A DNA stretch of 60,091 bases from Selenomonadales bacterium UBA7018 (GCA_002448305.1 DJWY01000028.1:1-60091), one strand, 5' to 3'; positions 8,765-17,758 are shown, counted from the first letter of the stretch. A program made the numbers and translations. The notes: generated by a model not told the origin, from the sequence alone.

Positions 8765-10282
8765 TTATTTTTTTTCGTCCCAGACCGGCACGAATTCGCC
8801 GAAGGTTTCGGAACGGAAGGTTCCTTGCCCGTGCTCAAAATGATTAAGTGCCTTTCGTACTTTTCTAAAACCCACATATAAAAGCGGAAGGTTCACGCAT
8901 ACCATAACGATGTTAGCAAAGTCGCTAAGATTCCACAACTCGCTGAGGTCGAAGCCGGCGATACTGGTTGCCATGCCGAAAGCGAGAACGGACAGATTCA
9001 CAAAACGAATGCAAGTGATGAAACTATTGCTCTGCGAAATTTCTCTTGCACAAATCTCGGAGAAAGATAGAAAGCCTAACAACGTCGTGAAGGCGAAAAC
9101 GCCGAAACATACACTGATTGTCGGGATTACAATTGCTTCACCTGCGCCGTTTCCTAAAAGTTCGCTACAAGAAGCAAGAAATTTTTCAAGGCGTCCAAGT
9201 TGAAACCAAGTCTCTGCCTCCGACGTCGTCCAAAGTCGTCCCATTATGACCACGAAACCTGTCAAAGTGCAGATGATGATTGTGTCGAGAAAAACGCCGA
9301 TTGCTTGTATTGTCCCTTGTTCGCAAGGGTGATTCGCGTCGGAAACTGCTGCGGGCATGGTCAACGTGCCTTGTCCTGCTTCATTGCTCATCAAACCGCG
9401 CTTGATGCCCTGAGACAATGCGATTCCCAATGCGCCGCCGAATATCGGTTCGGGACGGAATGCCTCCGTCACTACCGCGTAGAAAAACCACGGCAAGCGT
9501 TCAAGATTCAACAACACCATTGCGAGCACTGCCACAACATAGATGACCGCCATGGCAGGCACAAGCACGTCCGTGATTTGAGTGATGCGCGCAAGTCCTC
9601 CGAATACGGAAAATGTAGCAATGACCAGTAGCACGGCGAAAAATATCCAAATCAAGATACTATCCGAGCCCGCCGAAAAATCAAATACATTTGCTGAGAC
9701 GCTGACCATAGCGGAAATGGCATTGAAACCTTGCGCGGGAATGCAGAGAATCGCGTATAAAATGTAGAGAAAACTTAAGGCAACACCAATCCATGATGCT
9801 CCGCCGAGAAGTTTTCTTCCGTATGTGGGCATTCCGCCAACGTATGAATCGCCTTGACGATTTTTATATATTTGTGACAGCGTCGATTCAACAAAAGCTG
9901 TAGCCATGCCAAAGAACGCTGAGAGCCACATCCAAAAGAGTGCGCCGGGACCGCCTGTGGATACCGCACCCGTCACGCCTAAAATATTTCCGGGACCGAC
10001 GCGCATGGCGGTTGAAAGAAGAAATGATGTCAAGGGTCTTATGCCTTTTTCAGCATTGCGGCTACGAATTAAAGTTTGAAGTCCAGAGCGGAAATACCGA
10101 ATTTGGACGAAACGCAGAGAGAATGAAAAATAGATGCCCGTTCCGACAAGCAGAAGAATCACAAGGGGAAGTTTGCCTATGATTGGAAGTTCACTGTACC
10201 ATTCTAAATTCGTGGGGAACTCCCAAACCAGGTCCGACAATGCTTGGAAAATTGCGCATACTGTGCCGATAAAATTTTCCAT
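8765..10282 (-). CDS. AgcS-family sodium:alanine symporter
   Basis: This polytopic protein of about 505 residues belongs to the alanine/glycine:cation symporter family. It shows the family stretches SFLLSTAMRVGPGNILGVTGAVSTGGPGALFWMW, GGMPTYGRKLLGG and GIKRGLMSNEAGQGT (quoted in parts here; residues 80-330). It imports small amino acids with sodium across the inner membrane. The start at 10282 is chosen because AGGAGG lies 6 bases upstream. The longer frame starting at 10339 has no such site. It is separated from prfB by 26 bases and has its own ribosome binding site. Confidence 0.85.
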   Translation of the reverse strand: MENFIGTVCAIFQALSDLVWEFPTNLEWYSELPIIGKLPLVILLLVGTGIYFSFSLRFVQIRYFRSGLQTLIRSRNAEKGIRPLTSFLLSTAMRVGPGNILGVTGAVSTGGPGALFWMWLSAFFGMATAFVESTLSQIYKNRQGDSYVGGMPTYGRKLLGGASWIGVALSFLYILYAILCIPAQGFNAISAMVSVSANVFDFSAGSDSILIWIFFAVLLVIATFSVFGGLARITQITDVLVPAMAVIYVVAVLAMVLLNLERLPWFFYAVVTEAFRPEPIFGGALGIALSQGIKRGLMSNEAGQGTLTMPAAVSDANHPCEQGTIQAIGVFLDTIIICTLTGFVVIMGRLWTTSEAETWFQLGRLEKFLASCSELLGNGAGEAIVIPTISVCFGVFAFTTLLGFLSFSEICAREISQSNSFITCIRFVNLSVLAFGMATSIAGFDLSELWNLSDFANIVMVCVNLPLLYVGFRKVRKALNHFEHGQGTFRSETFGEFVPVWDEKK

Positions 10283-10398
10283 TAATAACCTCCTGTTCCG
10301 GCGATAGTAAAATCTGTGTATATTTTCAAACGTCGGCATGTAATCATAAGCATAATTTCACGTCTTGGCGGAACGATTCTTCATGCAAAAATTTCTCC

Positions 10399-11637
10399 TT
10401 AAAGCTGTGACATTATCTTTGCATTCTCCGCCGCCGTTAAGCTCGGAGAGAATTTTTTCAGCGCAGCTATCGTGTTCTCGAACGTGTCGGCTAAAACCAA
10501 TTCGACGCGCCCGCCTAAAAGCCTTTTCGCCTGTCCGAATACTAATCGATAATCCGGACTCGACGCGACCAAAACATAACTCGACGCTAAATCCGAATGC
10601 GCCGCCCCGATTATTTCTGCTAGCGACGGCGAAGACTCTTCGCTACCCGATACCAAAATTGATGCGCCCGCGTCTTGAAGTTTCTGTGCCTCGATTGAAT
10701 CTTTCGCAACTGCAAGCGCGGCGACTTCCATTAGCGTATCACCTTGCGGCAGGGCGTGCGCTTCGCTCATGTTCACGATTTTAACTTCCTTCAGTGGTCC
10801 CCAGCCGATTGCCTGTTCTAAAGTCGTGCCGACATGGTCTGTATGCAAATGAATATCCAAGCCGCCGCTCGACCGCTCGACAATCGAAAAGCTACTGAAG
10901 TCGCGCATTTGCCGTTCCAATTCGGACTTGCTCGCCTTTGAATTTTTTACGCGCAACCTTATGCAATACGGTCGCACTAAATCATTTCGCGGGTCGGGCA
11001 TATTTTTATGCGTGCCCAAGCCCAGCGATAAACTCACTGCTGGCGATACAAAATTTCCGTCCAAACCTTTCAAGCAACCGCGCAGGAAACTTAACATGAT
11101 ACTCGCGCCCGCTTCCGAAAGTTGCAACTGCTTAACGGTTTGTTCGCCCGCTTCAATCGCCTCCAACAAAATTTCGACAATCGGCATACCGTCACGCACC
11201 GCGTGATAAGCTCCTTTAGCAACAGCTTTTGCAACCGTGATGAACGCTCGCTCCGGTTCTTCGGGAATAACTCTTTGCGCGTATAAAATTCCGTACTGAA
11301 AAGCTTTGCCGAATTCCGAGCCGGTTGCGTCGTATTTGCCGACAAGCCCCGCGCTTATTCCTCTGAACATTTGCGACAAGACAACTCCCGCATTTCCTCT
11401 GGCTCCGAAAACTGCCGCCGTCGAAACTCTGCGCGCTAAGCCGCCAATGCTATCGTCTTTAGCATCGGCAAGGGGCATAACCGCCGCGCCCATTGTCCGC
11501 AAAATGTGCGTGCCAGGTAACGTCCCCGCGCCGCCGAGAGCATTTATATTGTCGTATTCCAAAAGAAATTCGCTATACGCGCCCGCAACCATTCGTTTGA
11601 AATCGCCGCCCGTGATAACTTCTCTATTGCCCGTCAT
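10399..11637 (-). CDS. FakA-like DAK2-fold protein, catalytic motif lost
   Basis: This 412-residue protein has an N-terminal DAK2/DhaL-like domain and a C-terminal part like the fatty-acid kinase FakA/YloV family. GARGNAGVVLSQMFRG matches the family's nucleotide-binding loop, and DIHLHTDHVG and VKIVNMSEAH match the middle and C-terminal domains. The family's Mg-binding DGDTGTNM motif should follow the ...NALN segment. Here that position reads GTLPGTHI and both aspartates are gone. At 412 residues it is also shorter than the usual roughly 550. A regulatory or binding role rather than kinase activity is inferred. No DegV-type FakB gene lies nearby. The start has a GGTGAG site. Confidence 0.65.
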   Translation of the reverse strand: MTGNREVITGGDFKRMVAGAYSEFLLEYDNINALGGAGTLPGTHILRTMGAAVMPLADAKDDSIGGLARRVSTAAVFGARGNAGVVLSQMFRGISAGLVGKYDATGSEFGKAFQYGILYAQRVIPEEPERAFITVAKAVAKGAYHAVRDGMPIVEILLEAIEAGEQTVKQLQLSEAGASIMLSFLRGCLKGLDGNFVSPAVSLSLGLGTHKNMPDPRNDLVRPYCIRLRVKNSKASKSELERQMRDFSSFSIVERSSGGLDIHLHTDHVGTTLEQAIGWGPLKEVKIVNMSEAHALPQGDTLMEVAALAVAKDSIEAQKLQDAGASILVSGSEESSPSLAEIIGAAHSDLASSYVLVASSPDYRLVFGQAKRLLGGRVELVLADTFENTIAALKKFSPSLTAAENAKIMSQL

Positions 11638-11660
11638 TTTCTCACCGCCATTCTATCAAT

Positions 11661-11724
11661 TAGGAGCTAGAAGGTAGTAGGTAGGAGTTGGAAATTTAAC
11701 TCCTAATTCCTAATTCCTAACTGC
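11661..11724. repeat. Heptamer repeat hairpin, copy B
   Basis: Period-7 units (taggagc, tagaagg, tagtagg, taggagt, then ctaattc, ctaattc, ctaactg) form two complementary arms around the centre ggaaattt. A long hairpin can form in the divergent gap between the FakA-like gene and the FtsA-like gene. The unit sequence ctaattc is shared with copies C and E. Confidence 0.8.
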
Positions 11725-11793
11725 CTTTAAAAGGATAATTCCCCTAATTCGCGAAATAAACGCAATAACCTTTAAGTGCAAGGAGAAAATTAA

Positions 11794-14088
11794 ATGGCTG
11801 ATAAAAATTTGGAAACCGCTCCGAAGCCTAAGCGCGGACGACGGAAAAGTTACAAGGACGACGGGCGCGAAAAAATATTTGCGCTAGACATTGGCACGCG
11901 AAGTGTTATCGGAATCGTCGCGGAAGAGGACGACGACGGCTTGAATATTATCGCGACAACCCGCTTAGAACATACAAGCCGCGCTATGCTCGATGGGCAA
12001 ATTCATGACGTGCCGCAAGTCGCTGAAGTTATTATCCGCGTGAAAAATGCTTTGGCGAATAAAGTCGGCGAACTAAAAAGCGCGGCAATCGCGGCGGCTG
12101 GTCGCGCCCTCTACACTATGACCGGTGAAGCTACTATCGAAGTAAACGGCGTCATCACCGATGAGATTCAAACCAGTTTAAATTTTTCCGCCGTTCAGCT
12201 TGCGCAGTCACAACTCACCGCCGAAAAGAAAATTGACGCCAAAATTTATTACTGCGTCGGGTTCAGCATTATTTATTACGAGCTTGACGGCATTAAGCTA
12301 AAAAGTTTAATCGGGCAACGCGGCAAAGTCGCTAAGACAAAAGTTATTGCGACATTTCTTCCGCGTCAAGTCGTCGACTCAATGCAAGTCGCGCTGACTT
12401 ATGCAAGTCTTGATGTTCGCGCTTTGACTTTGGAGCCAATAGCCGCAATCAGCGTTTTAGTTCCGCCGTCAATGCGTCATCTGAACATTGCGCTTGTCGA
12501 TATTGGTGCGGGAACTTCCGACGTTGCCATAACTAAAAATGGTTCCGTCATTGCTTACGGTATGGTTCCGCTTGCGGGAGATGAAGTCACGGAAGCTATC
12601 TCGCAGAAATTTTTGCTTGACTTCAACGTTGCTGAAGAAATTAAACGCAAGGCGGCTAACGGCGAAGGCTCCACCTTTAGCGACATTTTAGGACAAAGCT
12701 ACGAACTTTCCGCCGAAGAAATTCTCGCGCCAATCGCCGATAACGTCGCGCACATTGCCAACGCTATCGCCAAAACAATTCTCGAACTAAACGGCAACGA
12801 ACCGCCGCAAGCTTTGCTTTTAGTTGGCGGCGGCGCACTCTCTCCGAACTTAAATAAATTTGTCGGCGAAGCTCTGAACATGCCGCCCGAACGAGTAGCC
12901 GTTCGCAAGCCCGATAAAATCGAAGGCATTAAAAATATCCCTCCCGCTTTGCAATCGCCTGACGCCGCGACGCCGCTTGGCATTTTGAAAGTCGCCTCGA
13001 CGGATACTTTCCATTTCTTCAACGTCACGATTAACGGACAGGAAGTAAATATTTTCCACTTCCGCGAGCTGACTGTTGGCGACGCGATTTTAAGCGCGGG
13101 CATTGATTACAAAAAATTCAACGGCAAGCCCGGATTAGGTCTTGTCATCACGCTTAACGGAGAAAAAAAATCTTTCGCAGGGAGTATGGGCACTTTCGCC
13201 AAAATTAAAATGAATGATAAGCCTGCTACGCTCGAAACGCCACTCGAAAATAATTGCCAAATAAAAATTGAGCGCGGCGAAGACGGAATCACGCCCAAAA
13301 TTAAAATCGATGACATTATCACGATTGAGCCAACCTTTTCTATTACCGTCAATGAAAAAACTTTCTCCGTCACGCCAAAAATTTTAGTCAACGACGAAGT
13401 CAGCTTGCCGACGCGAACTCTTCAGGACGGCGACGAAGTTAATACTAAATCGCGGCGCACTATCGGAGAAATTTTGCGGCTGGCAGGTTATCCGCCCGCA
13501 GGGAAAAAGATTTTCTACACGCTTAACGGCAAGAGGTCACATTACGTTTGCAAGCCCGACATTTTTTGCAACGGCGACCGTGCAGAGATTACAGACGTTC
13601 CGCAAGCCGGCGACAATATCGAATACGTTGCCAACGACGCGCTCAAAGTTGCCGAAATTATCAAGGACGAAAGCCGCACTTCCGCCATTAAAATTTTCTA
13701 CAACGACAAGGAATATTCCGTGCCGACCGTGATAAATGTTTTGCTAAGCGTTAATGGGCGTGTCGCCAATGAAAATACGATTATAGAAGACGGCGCAGAT
13801 ATTCTTTTCGATATGGAGGAGAAAAAATCGGTTATGGTTAGCGACGCGCTTCTTGCCGTCAACTTTAAACCGCCGCCCGCGAAAAGTCGCATGAGTTTTG
13901 TTATCAAAGTTAATGGAATTCCTGTCGACTTCGCCGACCCCGTCAAGAATGGCGACAAGCTCGAAGTCATTTTGAAGACGCCCGACGGTATGGAGTTCAA
14001 GCCGCTTGACGATTTAGAAGTTCCGATTCACGAAGAAAAAACGCCGCCGAAGAAATTTTCTATCAGCGACTTCATTAGGGTTGACTAA
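11794..14088 (+). CDS. Long FtsA-like actin-fold protein
   Basis: This 764-residue protein has an actin/Hsp70-like ATPase core at residues 27 to about 400. Phosphate 1 is FALDIGTRSVIGIV, phosphate 2 is ALVDIGAGTSDVA, and the adenosine motif is ALLLVGGGALSPNL. A 1C-like insertion lies at about 85-165, as in FtsA. FtsA is about 420 residues. Here some 360 further residues follow, holding several small beta-rich, ubiquitin-like or SLBB-like segments (VTINGQEVNIFHFRELTVGD, IFYTLNGKRSHYVCKPD, FVIKVNGIPVDFADPV). The typical C-terminal amphipathic membrane helix of FtsA is not evident. The N-terminus is basic (KPKRGRRKSYK). An AAGGAG site precedes the ATG. It is probably a paralogue of FtsA with an unknown role in the envelope or division. 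Confidence 0.75.
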   Translation: MADKNLETAPKPKRGRRKSYKDDGREKIFALDIGTRSVIGIVAEEDDDGLNIIATTRLEHTSRAMLDGQIHDVPQVAEVIIRVKNALANKVGELKSAAIAAAGRALYTMTGEATIEVNGVITDEIQTSLNFSAVQLAQSQLTAEKKIDAKIYYCVGFSIIYYELDGIKLKSLIGQRGKVAKTKVIATFLPRQVVDSMQVALTYASLDVRALTLEPIAAISVLVPPSMRHLNIALVDIGAGTSDVAITKNGSVIAYGMVPLAGDEVTEAISQKFLLDFNVAEEIKRKAANGEGSTFSDILGQSYELSAEEILAPIADNVAHIANAIAKTILELNGNEPPQALLLVGGGALSPNLNKFVGEALNMPPERVAVRKPDKIEGIKNIPPALQSPDAATPLGILKVASTDTFHFFNVTINGQEVNIFHFRELTVGDAILSAGIDYKKFNGKPGLGLVITLNGEKKSFAGSMGTFAKIKMNDKPATLETPLENNCQIKIERGEDGITPKIKIDDIITIEPTFSITVNEKTFSVTPKILVNDEVSLPTRTLQDGDEVNTKSRRTIGEILRLAGYPPAGKKIFYTLNGKRSHYVCKPDIFCNGDRAEITDVPQAGDNIEYVANDALKVAEIIKDESRTSAIKIFYNDKEYSVPTVINVLLSVNGRVANENTIIEDGADILFDMEEKKSVMVSDALLAVNFKPPPAKSRMSFVIKVNGIPVDFADPVKNGDKLEVILKTPDGMEFKPLDDLEVPIHEEKTPPKKFSISDFIRVD

Positions 14089-14096
14089 AAATTTCG

Positions 14097-14185
14097 CAAC
14101 TAGCGAAGCGTACGGACGCGGCGACAACGTTAAATTTATCTGGCGATAAATCACGACCGCTGTTTGGTTACTTTTCAAAAGTAAC
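14097..14185. repeat. Dispersed repeat with 17-bp palindrome, copy 1
   Basis: This segment of about 90 bases lies between the converging FtsA-like and hisF genes. It shares its order of elements with 20278-20374: actagcgaagcg, then gacgcggc, acaacgtt, gctgtttg, and a perfect palindrome (ttacttttcaaaagtaa, 14168-14184). The hisF stop codon touches the palindrome. Confidence 0.7.
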
Positions 14186-14940
14186 TAAAATCTGACTTCG
14201 ACGCCGCGACTTTGCAAATACTCTTTGACTTGCCGAATAGTATACTTGCCGTAATGGAAGACCGATGCCGCTAAAACTGCGTCCGCCTTTCCGTCAACTA
14301 GCACATCATAAAAATGCGCAAGTTCACCCGCACCACCCGACGCAATCACAGGAACATTAATCGCCTCGCTAACTGCGCGGGTCAATTCTATATCGTAGCC
14401 GCCCTTTGTGCCGTCGGCGTCCATGCTCGTTAGGAGAATCTCGCCGGCACCTAGCGCGACTCCTTTTTTTATCCAGTCAAGGCAATCAAACCCTGTCGGA
14501 GTGCGCCCGCCGTTTACGTAAACTTCCCAGCTATTATCAGCGCGTTTAGCATCGACAGCCAGTACAATGCATTGACTGCCGAATTTTTTTGCGCCGTCCT
14601 CGATAAGCTTAGGATTTTTAACTGCCGCGCTGTTGATTGAAATTTTATCCGCGCCCGCCGCCAACATAACGCGCATATCTTCAACCGTGCGAATGCCGCC
14701 ACCAACCGTGAACGGTATAAAAACTTGCGCCGCACAACTTTTAGCGACTTCTACCATAGTTCCGCGCCCTTCGTGAGAAGCCGTTATATCAAGAAAAACT
14801 AATTCGTCAGCTCGTTCCAAATCGTAACGCTTTGCAAGCTCGACAGGGTCGCCTGCGTCGCGCAAGCCAACAAAATTTGTACCCTTAACAACTCGCCCTG
14901 CCTTAACGTCAAGGCAGGGAATTATTCTTTTAGTCAACAT
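14185..14940 (-). CDS. hisF: Imidazole glycerol phosphate synthase, cyclase subunit
   Basis: HisF is 251 residues, a (beta/alpha)8 barrel that uses ammonia from HisH to turn PRFAR into IGP and AICAR in histidine synthesis. The catalytic Asp of IIPCLDVKAG (residue 11) and the second catalytic Asp of VLAVDAKR (about 130) are both present, as are the phosphate-binding GGGIRT and ASGGAG loops. It overlaps the 3' end of hisA by 7 bases, so translation is probably coupled. It is the last gene of a minus-strand unit that begins with hisH. Confidence 0.95.
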   Translation of the reverse strand: MLTKRIIPCLDVKAGRVVKGTNFVGLRDAGDPVELAKRYDLERADELVFLDITASHEGRGTMVEVAKSCAAQVFIPFTVGGGIRTVEDMRVMLAAGADKISINSAAVKNPKLIEDGAKKFGSQCIVLAVDAKRADNSWEVYVNGGRTPTGFDCLDWIKKGVALGAGEILLTSMDADGTKGGYDIELTRAVSEAINVPVIASGGAGELAHFYDVLVDGKADAVLAASVFHYGKYTIRQVKEYLQSRGVEVRF

Positions 14941-15656
14941 TGTTTTTCAGCCTCATCAATCGCAACTTTTAAATCAAGCGCGCCGGTATAAATCGCCTTG
15001 CCGACAATCACGCCCGCAATTTTTGCCGCCTTCAAAGCGCGAATATCTTCAATGGACTTGACGCCGCCCGACGCGATAACTTCTGCGCCAGAAATTTTAG
15101 CAAGTTCGGCGAAACTCTCCGCATTGACGCCGCTCAACATGCCGTCTTTGGAAATATCGGTATAGATAATCGTCTTAACGCCCGCCGCCACAATTTTTCT
15201 AGCAAGCTCATCAGCTTTGACCGCGCTTGACTTTTCCCAACCGTGAGTCGCCACAAAGCCGCCGCGAGCATCAATCCCGACGATAATTTTATCGCCGAAC
15301 TTTTTAGCCGCGTCCTCGACAAGCGAAATATTTTCAACGGCGACACTGCCCAGAATCACGCGACGAACTCCCAACGCTAAAAGCTTTTCAATGTCGTCAA
15401 GGGTGCGAATTCCGCCGCCAACTTCGATAGGAATTTTAACGGCGTCTAAGATATTTTTTATGGCGGTGATATTTTGCGGCGAACCTGCCCTTGCGCCGTC
15501 CAAATCTACGATGTGTAAGAACTTTGCGCCCATTGACTGCCACTTGAGCGCAGTCGCTTGCGGGTCGTCGGAATAAACAGTTTCCTTGTCGAAGTCGCCT
15601 TGAATCAGTCTAACGCATTTGCCGCCGCGCAGGTCTATCGCAGGAAAAATTATCAT
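14934..15656 (-). CDS. hisA: ProFAR isomerase
   Basis: HisA is 240 residues, a (beta/alpha)8 barrel that isomerises ProFAR to PRFAR, the substrate of HisF. The catalytic Asp of IFPAIDLRGG (residue 8) and the second acid in IIYTDISKDG (about 130) are present, with GGGIRTLDD and ASGGVKS phosphate loops. A GGAGG-type site precedes the ATG. It is preceded by a small coiled-coil protein gene and overlaps hisF. Confidence 0.95.
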   Translation of the reverse strand: MIIFPAIDLRGGKCVRLIQGDFDKETVYSDDPQATALKWQSMGAKFLHIVDLDGARAGSPQNITAIKNILDAVKIPIEVGGGIRTLDDIEKLLALGVRRVILGSVAVENISLVEDAAKKFGDKIIVGIDARGGFVATHGWEKSSAVKADELARKIVAAGVKTIIYTDISKDGMLSGVNAESFAELAKISGAEVIASGGVKSIEDIRALKAAKIAGVIVGKAIYTGALDLKVAIDEAEKQC

Positions 15657-15688
15657 CTCTGTACCTCCTCAGCCTTGATAATTAAAAT

Positions 15689-15961
15689 TCAATGAGTAAA
15701 AACGAAATATAGAACACCCAGAGCGATTGCTATGACACTGCCCGCCATAATTTGGCTATGACGCGACATTGAACGCATTTCATTTTCTAACCTATCCATG
15801 CGAGCATTTAATTCGCGTTTTGTGTCTTTCATCTCGTTGCGCAAATCCTTCATTTCGCCGCGCAAGTCACGTATATCCTCGCGGATTTCCCTTAGTTGCA
15901 TTAGGATAAAATCGTCGCGTGTAAGTGGAATTGTTTTTTGTTCTTTAAGTTGCGGTTGCAT
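15689..15961 (-). CDS. Small coiled-coil membrane protein
   Basis: This protein of about 90 residues is not a recognised family member. Residues 20-70 form a strongly charged coiled coil with period-7 and period-14 repeats (REIREDIRDLRGEMKDLRNE and onward), followed by one C-terminal transmembrane segment (about residues 72-88) and a short tail. The layout is a tail-anchored protein with its coil in the cytosol. The ATG at 15961 has GAGGTG six bases upstream. A GTG at 15970 lies inside that site. A TGATATAAT promoter element lies directly upstream, so it may also be expressed independently of the genes before it. It sits between the hydrogenase protease gene and hisA. Confidence 0.75.
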   Translation of the reverse strand: MQPQLKEQKTIPLTRDDFILMQLREIREDIRDLRGEMKDLRNEMKDTKRELNARMDRLENEMRSMSRHSQIMAGSVIAIALGVLYFVFTH

Positions 15962-15988
15962 ATCAATCACCTCGCCGCCATTATATCA

Positions 15989-16483
15989 TTAAATGCTGAT
16001 TGCTTTTAGCCCCCAGCTACGCAAAATTTCAACGGCTTTATCGGCGAAGACCGGCAGAAGTTTTTGCATTTCAGGTGTAAGTTCCGTGCCCGCCTCTAAG
16101 CTGAACGGCTGCGCCCCGATTAACTCGACGTGCGGAATTTTTTTGCCGGATAGCTCCAACATTGTCAACACGTCTTGAATTCCGACTTCATGCGCCGAAA
16201 TTTTTTGCGCGAAGTGATTTTTAATCTCGTCGTTGCACAGGTGAAAAATTTGTCCAGGCTCCGCACCGCCGTTAATCGAATCGATAATCAGCAGACGCTT
16301 TGTCCCCGTCACGAAATGAGTTAGTTCAACACCGAGCGTCCCGCCGTCAATTAGTCCGACGTTGTCAGGGAAGGTGAAATTTTTCTGCAGATACTCGACG
16401 ACACGAACGCCAAAACCTTCGTCCGATAAAATAATATTGCCAATGCCCAACACTGTATTTTCAGCCGTGAATAAACTTTCCAT
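15989..16483 (-). CDS. [NiFe]-hydrogenase maturation endopeptidase
   Basis: This protein of about 164 residues belongs to the HyaD/HybD/HycI peptidase family, which removes the C-terminal extension of the hydrogenase large subunit after nickel insertion. The opening VLGIGNIILSDEGFGVRV contains the family's nickel-binding acid (the DEG motif), and a second binding site is around FVTGTKRLLIIDSI with AHEVGIQD. The start ATG at 16483 overlaps the hypB stop as TAATG, showing translational coupling. Its likely substrate is the large subunit encoded at 40326-42224, which carries a 19-residue tail after its final DPCxxCxxH motif. Confidence 0.9.
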   Translation of the reverse strand: MESLFTAENTVLGIGNIILSDEGFGVRVVEYLQKNFTFPDNVGLIDGGTLGVELTHFVTGTKRLLIIDSINGGAEPGQIFHLCNDEIKNHFAQKISAHEVGIQDVLTMLELSGKKIPHVELIGAQPFSLEAGTELTPEMQKLLPVFADKAVEILRSWGLKAISI

Positions 16484-17130
16484 TAACGCGCCACCTTTCC
16501 TAACAGCCACGCGCACCAATCATCAAGCCCCGCGCCCGTCGTGCAACTCGTTTCAAATATTTTTATCGTCGGGTGCAACGTCGTCAAATCTTCTCGCGCC
16601 GATTGCAAATCAAAGTTCGTGAACGGTAGCAAGTCAATTTTATTTAGCAATGCGGCTTCCGACTCCTTGAAAATCAGCGGATATTTCAGCGGCTTGTCAT
16701 CGCCTTCGGTTATCGACAGTACGACTGATTTAAAATTTTCGCCAATGTCAAACTCGGCAGGGCAAACTAAGTTGCCGACGTTTTCGACGATAAGAAAATT
16801 AATTTCGGCAAGGTTAAGCGACGCGCAAGCCTTTTGAATCATTGGCGCATCAAGATGACAGCCGCCCGCCGTGTTAATCTGAATCACTTCGACGCCCGCC
16901 CGCTCAATTCGTTCAGCGTCCTTAGCCGTGAAAAGGTCGCCTTCAATCACCGCAATTTTAATTTTATCGGCAAGATTAGCCAAAGTTTTTTCAAGCAAAG
17001 TCGTTTTGCCTGAACCCGGCGAGCCCATTAAATTCATAACAATAACGCCGCGTTCGGCGAAAATTTTTCTGTTCTGCGCGGCAATCTCGTCATTCGCGCC
17101 CAAAATATTTCTCATTAATTTTACTTCCAA
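16483..17130 (-). CDS. hypB: Hydrogenase nickel incorporation GTPase HypB
   Basis: HypB is about 215 residues, a SIMIBI-class GTPase that helps deliver nickel to the [NiFe]-hydrogenase large subunit. Visible features are the P-loop GSPGSGKTT (about residues 37-45), ANDEIAAQNR at the N-terminus, the metal-binding CHLDA segment in NTAGGCHLDAPM, and NKIDLLPF for guanine specificity. There is no His-rich nickel-storage N-terminus. Two TTG starts are possible (17136 and 17130). The second has the better distance to GGAGG and gives the usual family N-terminus. hypA and hypCDEF are not in the window. Confidence 0.92.
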   Translation of the reverse strand: MEVKLMRNILGANDEIAAQNRKIFAERGVIVMNLMGSPGSGKTTLLEKTLANLADKIKIAVIEGDLFTAKDAERIERAGVEVIQINTAGGCHLDAPMIQKACASLNLAEINFLIVENVGNLVCPAEFDIGENFKSVVLSITEGDDKPLKYPLIFKESEAALLNKIDLLPFTNFDLQSAREDLTTLHPTIKIFETSCTTGAGLDDWCAWLLGKVAR

Positions 17131-17158
17131 TTTCAACCCTCCAGCGCAATTATTTCAC

Positions 17159-17758
17159 TTAGAGTTTAACGAAATTTTTCAGAATCTGCAAGCCGACATC
17201 GCCGGACTTTTCGGGGTGAAATTGCGTCGCGAAAATATTTTCAAACTCAATCGCCGCCGTAACTGTTTCGCCGTAAGTTGTCGTTGCCGCGATTATATTT
17301 TTATCGTCGGGGGCGGCGTGGTAGCTGTGGACGAAATAAAAATATGGCTCGCTATTCAGCCCCGCGAAAAGTTTTGAGTCGCCAAATTTTATCGAGTTCC
17401 AACCCATGTGCGGAATTTTCAAATTGCCTGCGCGGATTCTTTTGACGCGCCCGTTAAAAATTTTCAGCCCGTCAACTTCGGGCGATTCCTCACTGCCCGC
17501 AAATAAAATCTGCAACCCGACGCATATTCCTAAAAGCGGTTTGCCAGAAGAAATTTCTTGCTTAATCGTCGGAATTAATCCAGTCGCTGCAAGATTTTTC
17601 ATGCAGTCGCCAAAAGCCCCCACGCCCGGCAGAATAATTTTTTCAGAACGCCGAATATCTTCCGCCGCGCTCGAAATTTTCACGTCGCCGCCAACATACG
17701 CCGCCGCTTTCGCCACGCTGTACAAATTTCCTACGCCGTAATCAATCAAAACTATCAT
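17159..17758 (-). CDS. hisH: Imidazole glycerol phosphate synthase, glutaminase subunit
   Basis: HisH is about 199 residues, a class I glutamine amidotransferase that feeds ammonia to HisF. The nucleophile Cys lies in PLLGICVGLQ, and the His-Glu pair lies in TQFHPEKSGDVG near the C-terminus. MIVLIDYGVGNL opens the protein. Two adjacent ATG codons (17761 and 17758) follow a GAGGTG site, and the second has the better spacing. It heads a minus-strand unit in which two hydrogenase maturation genes sit between hisH and hisA. Confidence 0.95.
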   Translation of the reverse strand: MIVLIDYGVGNLYSVAKAAAYVGGDVKISSAAEDIRRSEKIILPGVGAFGDCMKNLAATGLIPTIKQEISSGKPLLGICVGLQILFAGSEESPEVDGLKIFNGRVKRIRAGNLKIPHMGWNSIKFGDSKLFAGLNSEPYFYFVHSYHAAPDDKNIIAATTTYGETVTAAIEFENIFATQFHPEKSGDVGLQILKNFVKL

